This document shows, piece by piece, positions 19,134-27,059 of a stretch of DNA of 64,000 bases. Numbering within the stretch: position 1 is the first letter of the stretch; every line of letters begins with the position of its first letter. The notes beneath the pieces are model-generated. The model did not search any database, was not told the DNA's origin, and was given only the letters and a program-made list of their open reading frames with translations. The stretch comes from Flavobacteriales bacterium (GTDB lineage: Bacteria; Bacteroidota; Bacteroidia; Flavobacteriales_D; Parvicellaceae). The translations under genes were made by a program, and so were the position numbers. The DNA lies in contig JAQXDK010000041.1 of the NCBI GenBank assembly GCA_029251405.1, positions 1-64,000 on the forward strand, read 5' to 3'.

Positions 19134-19141
19134 TATATTTT
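19134..19141 (+). promoter_or_regulatory. Tentative -7 element for the TonB receptor
   Basis: TATATTTT matches seven of eight positions of TAnnTTTG and ends six bases before the GTG at 19148 that precedes a clean signal peptide. It supports that start over the upstream TTG at 19097. Confidence 0.35.
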
Positions 19142-19147
19142 CGCATT

Positions 19148-21550
19148 GTGAAAAACTATTTATTTATTATTTACCTCTTATTCAGTTTAACATTTTTTTC
19201 TCAACAGTACACTTTAAGTGGTTATGTTAAAGATGCTAAGACAGGTGAATTTTTAATTGGTGCAACCATATTTGTGGATGGTGAATCAAAAGGTACATCA
19301 AGTAATGTTTACGGATTTTATTCAATAACTCTTAAAGCAGGTGAATCAAATGTTAAATATTCCTACATAGGATATAATGGCAATAATAAAAAAATCAATT
19401 TAACCAGAGATACCCGACTAAATATAGATTTGAAGGAAGCAGGAGATTTACTGGAAGAAGTTATAATTGATGCTTTATCCGATGAAAATACAACAGGAAC
19501 TCAAATGGGTAAAATTGATTTATCAATGGATAAGATTAAAACTATTCCTGCTTTTATGGGGGAAGTTGATGTTCTTAAAACAATTCAGTTTTTACCTGGT
19601 GTTTCATCTGGTGGAGAAGGAAATACAGGCTTTTATGTCAGAGGAGGAGGTCCAGATCAAAATTTAATTTTGTTAGATGAAGCTACTGTATATAATGCTT
19701 CTCATTTATTTGGTTTCTTTTCTGTTTTTAATGCTGATGCTATTAAGAATGTTTCATTAATTAAGGGTGGAATGCCTTCTAATTATGGGGGAAGACTTTC
19801 ATCTGTTTTAGATATTTCTATGAAAGAAGGAAATTATAAAAATTTCCAAATGGATGGTGGGATTGGTGCCATCGCATCCAGATTAACTCTTCAAGGTCCT
19901 ATTAAAGAAGATACAGCATCTTACATTATATCTGGTAGAAGAACTTATATAGATGTTTTGACCAAACCTTTTATTCCAGATACATCTTCTTTTAAGGGGT
20001 CTGGATATTTTTTTTACGACTTAACAGCAAAATTAAACTGGAGGTTATCAGATAGAGACAGGTTGTATTTAAGCAGTTATTTTGGAAGAGATGTTTTTAC
20101 CTTTAATAACCAAGATTTAGACTTTAAATTTAATGTTCCATGGGGTAATGCCACAGCTTCTTTGCGTTGGAATCATCTTTTTAGTGATAAATTATTTGTT
20201 AATACTACAGCAGTTTTTACTGACTATAATTTTGCTTTTGAGGGGGGCGCAAGTGGCTTTAATTTTAAATTAGCTTCTGGAATTAGGGATTTAAACTTAA
20301 AACAAGATTTCACTTTCTACAAAAATTCTCTTCACAATTTAAAGTTTGGTTGGAATTATACTTTTCATAGATTTATACCTTCAAGTTTATCTGCAAGTTC
20401 TGGAGACGTAGAATTCGATACTCAGGACGATGTTAAAGTTTATGGTAATGAATCTGCATTATATTTTCTAGATGAATGGAATGTAAATGAAAATTTAAAA
20501 ATAAATGTTGGTTTTAGGTTATCCATGTACCAACATATAGGTCCGTTTACTAGATATTACAAGAATCCAAATTCAGGTGTTACAGATAGCACCAGAAAAT
20601 ATTCTAGCTTTCAAAACATTAAAACCTATTTTGGACCGGAACCTAGGTTTTCTGCTAGATATTTATTGTCGGATCAATCATCTGTAAAGGTTGGTATTTC
20701 TCATAATTATCAATACATTCATCTGGCTTCAATATCTTCAGTTTCTTTACCTACTGATTTATGGTTTCCTAGCACAGAAACAGTAAAGCCTCAAATCGGA
20801 ACTCAATATAATATTGGTTATTTTAAAAATTTCTTTGATAATGAATATGAAGCTTCTGTTGAGATTTATTACAAGGATTTGAAAAACTTAATTGAATACA
20901 AAGAAAATTCTTTCCCAGAAGATAATCTTAATAATAATGTAGATAATCAATTAACTTTTGGAAAGGGTTATTCTTACGGAGCAGAATTTTTTATAAAAAA
21001 AAGAATGGGGGACTTCAATGGGTGGATTGGATATACCTATTCCAAAACCATGCGAAAATTTGATGAAATTGACAATGGAGAATGGTTTCCTGCTAAGTAT
21101 GATAGAAGAAACGATTTGTCAATTGTTGGGCAATATCAAATTAACGATAGAATTAATATTGGAGCTGTCTTTGTTTATGCTACCGGCAACTCTTTGTCAT
21201 TGCCAGAAAGAAGGTGGTTTTCTTTGCAAGAAAACAGAATTATAACTGTATGGAGTAAAAGAAATGAGTACCGATTAGATCCTTATCACAGGGTAGATAT
21301 ATCATTAACAATTGATGCAAAGCCATACAAGAAAATTTTAAATCCAGCAACCAACGAAATAGAAAAAATCGATAAGAAAATAATTTCTTCCTGGAATTTT
21401 TCAGTTTATAACATCTACAATCGCGCAAATCCTTATTTTATCTTTTTTGATTATAGTGGTGATCCACTTCAAGGAACTGCAGAATTTGGTGCAAGCCAGG
21501 TATCGCTGTTTCCAATTTTGCCAAGTATAACCTGGAATTTTAAATTTTAA
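19148..21550 (+). CDS. TonB-dependent receptor with carboxypeptidase-regulatory-like domain
   Basis: About 800 residues from a GTG start chosen because the signal peptide (K-N-Y-L-F-I-I-Y-L-L-F-S-L ... F-S-Q-Q) begins there. A carboxypeptidase-D-like domain follows (G-Y-V-K-D-A-K-T-G-E to D-L-K-E-A-G), then a plug with V-R-G-G-G-P-D-Q-N-L-I-L-L-D-E-A and G-G-M-P-S-N-Y-G-G-R-L-S-S, and a beta-barrel ending in aromatic F-K-F. It imports a ligand across the outer membrane using TonB energy. The DUF4249 lipoprotein gene starts at its stop codon, forming a receptor/lipoprotein pair analogous to SusCD. Ligand unknown. Confidence 0.9.
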   Translation: MKNYLFIIYLLFSLTFFSQQYTLSGYVKDAKTGEFLIGATIFVDGESKGTSSNVYGFYSITLKAGESNVKYSYIGYNGNNKKINLTRDTRLNIDLKEAGDLLEEVIIDALSDENTTGTQMGKIDLSMDKIKTIPAFMGEVDVLKTIQFLPGVSSGGEGNTGFYVRGGGPDQNLILLDEATVYNASHLFGFFSVFNADAIKNVSLIKGGMPSNYGGRLSSVLDISMKEGNYKNFQMDGGIGAIASRLTLQGPIKEDTASYIISGRRTYIDVLTKPFIPDTSSFKGSGYFFYDLTAKLNWRLSDRDRLYLSSYFGRDVFTFNNQDLDFKFNVPWGNATASLRWNHLFSDKLFVNTTAVFTDYNFAFEGGASGFNFKLASGIRDLNLKQDFTFYKNSLHNLKFGWNYTFHRFIPSSLSASSGDVEFDTQDDVKVYGNESALYFLDEWNVNENLKINVGFRLSMYQHIGPFTRYYKNPNSGVTDSTRKYSSFQNIKTYFGPEPRFSARYLLSDQSSVKVGISHNYQYIHLASISSVSLPTDLWFPSTETVKPQIGTQYNIGYFKNFFDNEYEASVEIYYKDLKNLIEYKENSFPEDNLNNNVDNQLTFGKGYSYGAEFFIKKRMGDFNGWIGYTYSKTMRKFDEIDNGEWFPAKYDRRNDLSIVGQYQINDRINIGAVFVYATGNSLSLPERRWFSLQENRIITVWSKRNEYRLDPYHRVDISLTIDAKPYKKILNPATNEIEKIDKKIISSWNFSVYNIYNRANPYFIFFDYSGDPLQGTAEFGASQVSLFPILPSITWNFKF

Positions 21551-22455
21551 TGAAAAATCTAAATTACATCTTCATTTTTCTAATTATAAGTTGTACAAAA
21601 ACTATTGAATTCAATCTGCCTCAAACAGATCAAACTATGATTTTAGAAGCTACGGTAGAAAGTGGCTTGCCACCTAGGATTGTCATTACCAATAGTCAGG
21701 GCTATTTTGATCCAATTGATTCCAGTTTATTGAACGAAATTTTTATTCACGATGCAGATGTTGTACTAAGTGATGGGAATCAAGAATTCATTCTTCAAGA
21801 ATTTAATTTTAATGGAATTTATGTTTATTCCTCTTTGGATTTTGCAGCATTTGGACAGTACGGTAAAACTTACAGCTTAAAGGTGAATAAAGGGAATAAA
21901 ACACTTACAGCAAGAGCTAAAATACCTCAACCACTTGAAATAGATAGTTTGTGGTTTGAAAAGTACGAAGCATATGACTCTTTAGGTTTGATTGGTGCGA
22001 AATTTACAGATCCGGATACCCTTGGTAATTGTTACAGATGGTTCGCTCAAAGAATTAATACTTATAAGTATAATTACCCATACCCATTTGATAACGTTAA
22101 AGGAACTGTTAAGGACAACAGACCTTTAGCACCTATAGGCAGCTCAACAGATGATAAATTGTTTAATGGACTTACTTTTGATTTTATTTTTGCCAGAGGT
22201 GAAGATGGAGATTTTGAAGGACCTGATGATGAAGGTGTAGAAGAAGGTTTTTTTAAAACAGGAGATACAATTTTAGTAAAATCAACAACTACTACCTATC
22301 CAGTATATTTGTATGTAAGAGCCATGGAAAACGCTGCAGTTTCAAATGGAAGTATTTTCGCCTCCTCGGGAAATCTACCTTATAATGTTCAGGGTGATGG
22401 TTTAGGTATTTTTTACGGTTATGGTGTTTCTTATGACACTTTAATTTGTGAATAA
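21550..22455 (+). CDS. DUF4249 domain lipoprotein
   Basis: 301 residues with a lipobox I-I-S-C near residue 15, so an outer membrane lipoprotein after processing. The N-terminal T-K-T-I-E-F-N-L-P and the early beta-sandwich M-I-L-E-A-T-V-E-S-G fit DUF4249, a family encoded next to TonB receptors in Bacteroidota. Its ATG overlaps the receptor stop codon (21548-21550), so it is translated with it and likely forms the cell-surface part of the same uptake system. An acidic stretch E-D-G-D-F-E-G-P-D-D-E-G near residue 220 could bind cations. Confidence 0.82.
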   Translation: MKNLNYIFIFLIISCTKTIEFNLPQTDQTMILEATVESGLPPRIVITNSQGYFDPIDSSLLNEIFIHDADVVLSDGNQEFILQEFNFNGIYVYSSLDFAAFGQYGKTYSLKVNKGNKTLTARAKIPQPLEIDSLWFEKYEAYDSLGLIGAKFTDPDTLGNCYRWFAQRINTYKYNYPYPFDNVKGTVKDNRPLAPIGSSTDDKLFNGLTFDFIFARGEDGDFEGPDDEGVEEGFFKTGDTILVKSTTTTYPVYLYVRAMENAAVSNGSIFASSGNLPYNVQGDGLGIFYGYGVSYDTLICE

Positions 22456-22484
22456 GTTTATTTTCTTAAAACTTTCATAAATAA

Positions 22485-22492
22485 TATATTTG
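22485..22492 (+). promoter_or_regulatory. -7 promoter element for trxB
   Basis: TATATTTG is a full match to TAnnTTTG, 21 bases before the ATG at 22514. A transcript from here would begin around 22498, so an upstream TTG at 22490 cannot be the translated start. Confidence 0.55.
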
Positions 22493-22513
22493 CATGCTTT
22501 AAAAAAATTAATT

Positions 22514-23464
22514 ATGTCAGCAATTGAAAAATTAAAATGTTTAATAATTGGTTCAGGTCCTGCTGGATTTACAGCAGCTATTTATGCTTCTAGAGCTAAT
22601 ATGAGTCCTGTTTTATATCAAGGATTACAACCAGGGGGGCAACTTACCACTACAACAGACGTTGATAATTTCCCAGGCTATTCTAAAGGTGTTAACGGCA
22701 CACAAATGATGGTAGACTTGGAAGAACAGGCAAAAAGATTTGGTACCGACGTTAGATCTGGTATGATCACTAAAGTAGACTTTAATGGTCCAGTCCATAA
22801 GGTGTGGGTAGATGATAAATTAGAAATCCATGCAGATACCATCATTATATCTACTGGTGCTTCTGCCAGATATTTAGGCTTAGATTCAGAGCAACATTAT
22901 TTATCAAATGGTGGTGGAGTATCAGCATGTGCAGTTTGCGACGGTTTTTTCTATAAAGGGCAAGAAACAGTAATTGTAGGTGCTGGAGATTCTGCTTGTG
23001 AAGAAGCTTCTTATTTAGCTAATATTTGTACCAAGGTTACGATGTTGGTTAGAAAAGGTGAGTTTAGAGCTTCCAAAATAATGGCTGATAGAGTAAGAGG
23101 TATTGAAAATATTGAAATTCTTCATAACACTGAATTAGATGAAGTATTGGGCGATGGTAATGTCGTTACTGGTGTAAGAGTAGTTAATAACCAAACAAAA
23201 GAAAAGCACGAGATACCATGTACCGGTGCATTTATTGCTATTGGTCATACCCCAAACACAAAGGTTTTTAGTCCTTGGTTAACTATGGATGAAAGTGGTT
23301 ATATAGTCAATAATCCAGGTTCTTCAAAAACTAATATTGAAGGTGTTTTTGTTTCTGGAGATGCAGCAGATCATGTTTACCGTCAGGCAGTTACAGCAGC
23401 AGGAACTGGATGTATGGCTGCTTTAGATGCAGAAAGATACTTAGCTGCTAAAGGTTTGCACTAA
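22514..23464 (+). CDS. trxB: Thioredoxin-disulfide reductase
   Basis: 316 residues from the ATG at 22514. FAD-binding G-S-G-P-A-G-F-T-A near the start, the redox pair C-A-V-C in S-A-C-A-V-C-D-G (about 137-144), the NADPH-binding G-A-G-D-S-A-C-E-E-A, and the C-terminal G-D-A-A-D-H-V-Y-R-Q-A-V-T-A-A-G-T-G motif are all present. It reduces thioredoxin with NADPH in the cytosol. It has its own promoter and is followed four bases later by the M14 peptidase gene. Confidence 0.96.
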   Translation: MSAIEKLKCLIIGSGPAGFTAAIYASRANMSPVLYQGLQPGGQLTTTTDVDNFPGYSKGVNGTQMMVDLEEQAKRFGTDVRSGMITKVDFNGPVHKVWVDDKLEIHADTIIISTGASARYLGLDSEQHYLSNGGGVSACAVCDGFFYKGQETVIVGAGDSACEEASYLANICTKVTMLVRKGEFRASKIMADRVRGIENIEILHNTELDEVLGDGNVVTGVRVVNNQTKEKHEIPCTGAFIAIGHTPNTKVFSPWLTMDESGYIVNNPGSSKTNIEGVFVSGDAADHVYRQAVTAAGTGCMAALDAERYLAAKGLH

Positions 23465-23468
23465 CAGA

Positions 23469-25205
23469 GTGAGTACTTTAATAAATAATAGATCTACTTT
23501 AATATTTTTTTTTCAATTCTTTATTTTTCTATTATTTCCACAAAATGTTTTTTCTCAAGAAAAATGGAGAGGAAATACAACCCCCACTTACATTGAATTA
23601 ATCAATCATCTTAAGGAAATTTCTAGATCAAATAGTGACGTAGAACTTTACAGCATGGGACTGTCAGACTATGGTTTACCAATTTATGTGTGTATTGTAA
23701 ATGGTGCAAAAGACTCTATTTATACTTTCAAAAAAGCTAGAGAAGAAACTACGATTTTATTTAACAATGCCATTCATCCTGGTGAACCAGATGGTATTAA
23801 TGCATGTTTAATTTGGTTAGAGGAGTTTTTAAAAAATAAAAAAAATATCGAAAATCTTCCGGTTGTTGCTTTTATACCGGCTTATAATATTGGTGGGATA
23901 CTTAATAGGTCTAGTACTAGTAGAGCCAATCAAAATGGACCTGATGAATACGGTTTTCGTGGAAATGCTCAAAATCTTGATTTAAATAGAGACTTCATGA
24001 AAATGGATGCTGTAAACTCTTTTACGTTTGCTAAAATATTTCACGGTTTGGATCCTGATGTTTTTGTAGACAACCATGTCTCAAATGGTGCAGACTATCA
24101 ATATATTCTTACCTATATAAGTTCTCTTAGAGAAAGATTGGCACCAAGTTTAAATACTCTTATTTACGATAGTCTAATACCTGATTTAACCGATGCCATA
24201 AAAGAAAATTATCAAATAGATTTATTTCCCTATGTCGATTTAAAAGGAATGACACCTGATGAGGGAATAGTTGCTTTTAACGATCTTCCTAGATATGCTA
24301 TGGGTTATACATCACTTTTTCATACTCTAAGTTTTACAGTAGAAACTCATATGCTGAAACCATTTCCAGATAGAGTAGAGGCTACTTTAGCTTTTATGGG
24401 AGAATTAATTAACTGGACTTCATTAAACAAATCTTTAATTGAAAACTCCAGAAACCAAGCTAGAAGATTTGTTATGGAATCACCATATTTAAAATATAAC
24501 TACATTAATTCCTACAATAAAGATTCTATACTTTTTAAGGGTTACGAGCATTCTTTTCCCATTCACAAAATAACTGGTCTTAGTAGACTTAAGTACGATA
24601 CCAACAAACCATACACCAAATATGTCTCCTTTTACAAAACTTCTATTGCCAACGATTCTGTACAACTTCCAAAGTTCTATTATATATCCGCTCAGGAAAA
24701 AGATGTAGTAGAAAGATTACTGGCTAATAATGTTAAAATAACTAAGATTGTTGAAGATACTTTAATGAATGTTGGTGTTTATAGAGTGGTTAATTTTGAA
24801 CCATCGAAAAAACCATACGAAGGGCATTTTAAGCTAAGAAATATTAAAGTTCAAAGTAATAAAGAGCTAATTCAGTTAAAGAAAGGGGACTGGATGGTGA
24901 ATTCAAATCAAGATGCTGCACTTTTTATTCATTCTGTACTACAACCAGAGTTGGAAGATGCTTACTTAAGCTGGAATTTTTTTGATAGCTATTTACAGCA
25001 AAAAGAATATTTTTCTAGTTATGTTTTTATAGACAAGATTGAAGAGATTTTAAATAACGATCTTAAGCTAAAAAAAGAATACGAACTAAAGAAAAAGGAA
25101 AATGCTGCATTTGCTAAATCAGAGCGGGACCAACTATATTTTATATATAAAAGAAGTGCTTACTTCGAAAAAAGCTACAATAGATTACCTATTTACTTTC
25201 AATAA
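23469..25205 (+). CDS. M14 family zinc carboxypeptidase-like secreted protein
   Basis: 578 residues, GTG start, signal peptide to about residue 29 (N-V-F-S-Q). Zinc and catalytic residues of M14 are visible: H-P-G-E (about 95-98), D-L-N-R-D-F carrying the substrate arginine, V-D-N-H-V giving the second histidine, and F-T-V-E-T-H giving the general-base glutamate. It should act in the periplasm or outside on peptides or peptidoglycan-derived peptides. The last 66 bp before the stop are copied almost perfectly 1848 bp downstream at 26982-27047, on the far side of two membrane-protein genes. Confidence 0.88.
   Translation: MSTLINNRSTLIFFFQFFIFLLFPQNVFSQEKWRGNTTPTYIELINHLKEISRSNSDVELYSMGLSDYGLPIYVCIVNGAKDSIYTFKKAREETTILFNNAIHPGEPDGINACLIWLEEFLKNKKNIENLPVVAFIPAYNIGGILNRSSTSRANQNGPDEYGFRGNAQNLDLNRDFMKMDAVNSFTFAKIFHGLDPDVFVDNHVSNGADYQYILTYISSLRERLAPSLNTLIYDSLIPDLTDAIKENYQIDLFPYVDLKGMTPDEGIVAFNDLPRYAMGYTSLFHTLSFTVETHMLKPFPDRVEATLAFMGELINWTSLNKSLIENSRNQARRFVMESPYLKYNYINSYNKDSILFKGYEHSFPIHKITGLSRLKYDTNKPYTKYVSFYKTSIANDSVQLPKFYYISAQEKDVVERLLANNVKITKIVEDTLMNVGVYRVVNFEPSKKPYEGHFKLRNIKVQSNKELIQLKKGDWMVNSNQDAALFIHSVLQPELEDAYLSWNFFDSYLQQKEYFSSYVFIDKIEEILNNDLKLKKEYELKKKENAAFAKSERDQLYFIYKRSAYFEKSYNRLPIYFQ
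25134..25199 (+). repeat. 66-bp direct repeat, copy 1 (3' end of intact M14 gene)
   Basis: This stretch encodes the last 22 codons before the end of the M14 peptidase. It matches 26982-27047 with two mismatches. Together the copies bracket 1.78 kb holding two paralogous membrane-protein genes. Confidence 0.9.
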
Positions 25206-25212
25206 AACCATT

Positions 25213-26007
25213 TTAATTATCCTTAATTAATCCCAGTTTTTCAGTAAAAACATATAAAAGCATATGTGTTTTCTTTTTAGAATTAAGTTCTGAAGGTCCA
25301 GTATAGATATAGTTAATTTTTAGTTCTGGATGCTTTTCTTTAAAAGAATTGATGGTGGTTTCCCACACCAATTTATCGGCTAAAAATGGAAAGTCAAATT
25401 TGTATACATCCTTAATTACCTCAGTTCCTTCAACTGGTGCACTTACATTGGTAAAAGTCTTACTAGAAAAGTTTATAATGGAAATTGAAGCACCTGCAGT
25501 AATTAAAACACCAATTGCTATTGCGATTTTCACCCCTTTATCTACTTTGAATTCTAGCGACTTACCATCAGAATTAGAAATGTATTTAAATAATACCCAA
25601 GATGCTATTAATATTAGCCAGAACAATCCATGCTCTAATAGTTGAAAACGATCGCCAAATACTTGGTCTCCAATAGAAAACAAACTAAACAAGGTAATGG
25701 ATGTGAAAATAGCTCTAAAAAACCATTTTTGAGAAAGAGATTCTTTTCCTTTTAAAAAATTAATACTCGCCAATAGATAAAATATAAAGTTCAATCCTTC
25801 CAATGAAGAAATAAAAGCCAATGCAATCGTAGCAAATATTGGGTCTTTCAAACCTAGAGATCCAAAAAACTTAACAAATAATGCAAAGAAATCTTTTCCT
25901 ACCCATAAATGATGTACATCAGGAATAATTTTATCCAAAACACTTAATCCCCAGAAAAAAGTCCAATAAAACAGTATCGAAAATCTTAATATGTTTTTTT
26001 CTTTCAT
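25213..26007 (-). CDS. Uncharacterised polytopic membrane protein, paralogue 1
   Basis: 264 residues with about five hydrophobic segments. It is homologous along its length to the upstream gene at 26004-26810: both have R-(F/Y)-S-I-L-F-Y-W near the start, L-W-V-G-(K/R)-D, the motif S-I-G-D-x-x-F-G-D-R-F-x-L-L-E-H, and a C-terminal soluble part ending in Y-I-Y-T/H-I-Y-T. The family is not one I recognise; the four-helix front half loosely recalls DoxX-like proteins. The conserved acidic and histidine residues sit near membrane ends. Translation is coupled to the upstream paralogue by an ATGA overlap. Confidence 0.7.
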   Translation of the reverse strand: MKEKNILRFSILFYWTFFWGLSVLDKIIPDVHHLWVGKDFFALFVKFFGSLGLKDPIFATIALAFISSLEGLNFIFYLLASINFLKGKESLSQKWFFRAIFTSITLFSLFSIGDQVFGDRFQLLEHGLFWLILIASWVLFKYISNSDGKSLEFKVDKGVKIAIAIGVLITAGASISIINFSSKTFTNVSAPVEGTEVIKDVYKFDFPFLADKLVWETTINSFKEKHPELKINYIYTGPSELNSKKKTHMLLYVFTEKLGLIKDN

Positions 26008-26810
26008 AATTTATCCTCCGTCATTATATAAAAAATAAGACCATCTGCTTTTTTCAATCTTAGCGGTTTTGGAACTGTATAAATATGATTTATTTTTTTA
26101 GTTGGATTCTCAGATTTAAACTGGTCAATAGTCTTCTCAAAAACAACACTTCCTCCAAGAAAAGGAAAAGAAACTTTATATATGTTTTCACCAACTGGTT
26201 GGGCTACTAAAGCATCTGTTCTTCTGCTAAAAAAATTATAATTATAACTAAATATGGAGAAGCAAGTGGTAGAAACCAACATCAAGGAAATTACAGAAAC
26301 TAGAATAAGTTGTTTCTTGTTAATTACCATTTTTTCTGTTTCTGAACTGTTCTCTAATCTTATAAAAGCCACCCAAGAGAATAATGTCAAAAACCAAAAC
26401 AAAGTATGTTCCAATAATTCAAATCTATCTCCAAAAATATGATCTCCTATAGAGAAAATAGTGAAGGTGACAAGTGTTAAAACAATTCCTATAAAAAACC
26501 AAGCTCTAGAAGTCTCATTTTTTTTCTTCAAGTAATATATTAGAGCACCAGTAAAGAAAACAAAAGCAAAAACTTCTAATGCAGCAGCCACAATTAATGC
26601 AAAATTGGCTATAGCTGGTGATTCTAACCCAGCAGAAGCAAAAAACTTCTGAAATTGAGCAAATCTATCTCTACCAACCCAAAGAAATAAGCTACCGCCA
26701 ATTATTTTATCTACAATATTAAAAAGCCAAAATATAGACCAGTAAAAAAGAATAGAATATCTTAACAACTCGTTGGTAGGTGTTTTTTTATCGGCAAAAG
26801 AAAGTTTCAT
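26004..26810 (-). CDS. Uncharacterised polytopic membrane protein, paralogue 2
   Basis: 268 residues, first gene of the two-gene unit. It shares the same segment order as its neighbour, including S-I-G-D-H-I-F-G-D-R-F-E-L-L-E-H near residue 117 and the C-terminal pattern Y-K-V-S-F-P-F-L-G then F-K-S-E-N-P, likely a periplasmic or cytosolic tail. Divergence between the paralogues is large, so the gene duplication is old. Function unknown. The pair is enclosed by the 66-bp direct repeat, which suggests it entered this site as a unit. Confidence 0.7.
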   Translation of the reverse strand: MKLSFADKKTPTNELLRYSILFYWSIFWLFNIVDKIIGGSLFLWVGRDRFAQFQKFFASAGLESPAIANFALIVAAALEVFAFVFFTGALIYYLKKKNETSRAWFFIGIVLTLVTFTIFSIGDHIFGDRFELLEHTLFWFLTLFSWVAFIRLENSSETEKMVINKKQLILVSVISLMLVSTTCFSIFSYNYNFFSRRTDALVAQPVGENIYKVSFPFLGGSVVFEKTIDQFKSENPTKKINHIYTVPKPLRLKKADGLIFYIMTEDKL

Positions 26811-26949
26811 AAATTATAAATAATAAACTAATCTACGATTTTCTTCTTTTAAGAATACTTAATAAAACTAAGAAACTTCTTTTGAAAAAATAAGTTTTGA
26901 TCCTTTCTCAAATAGAAGTTTATTTATTTCTTTAGCTCTAGCTATGGTG

Positions 26950-27059
26950 TATGGCTCATTATTTCTATTAGAGTATGCCAGCTATATTTTATTTATAAAA
27001 GAAGTGCTTATTTCGAAAAAAGCTACAATAGATTACCTATTTACTTTTCAGTTTTTTAA
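26950..27059 (+). pseudogene. Remnant of M14 peptidase 3' end
   Basis: In frame with the stop at 27057-27059 this stretch encodes Q-L-Y-F-I-Y-K-R-S-A-Y-F-E-K-S-Y-N-R-L-P-I-Y-F, identical to the C-terminus of the intact peptidase at 25205, followed by a different short tail (S-V-F). Similarity fades upstream of about 26975, where S-I-R-V-C-Q still recalls S-E-R-D-Q. No start codon or upstream gene body exists. It is a duplicated gene end, not a functional gene. Confidence 0.8.
26982..27047 (+). repeat. 66-bp direct repeat, copy 2 (gene-end remnant)
   Basis: Matches 25134-25199 at 64 of 66 positions. The copies diverge immediately after, where copy 2 has one extra T that shifts the stop codon. 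Both copies are in the same orientation. Confidence 0.9.

Noticed and set aside
22490-22513. Upstream TTG start for trxB
   Set aside because: It overlaps the TATATTTG promoter element, so it would precede or coincide with the transcription start.
25349-25645. 98-codon plus-strand open frame
   Set aside because: It lies wholly antisense to paralogue 1, whose homology to paralogue 2 shows the minus frame is the real one.
25200-26981. Insertion sequence between the 66-bp repeats
   Set aside because: No transposase or terminal inverted repeats; the direct repeat is far longer than a target-site duplication.
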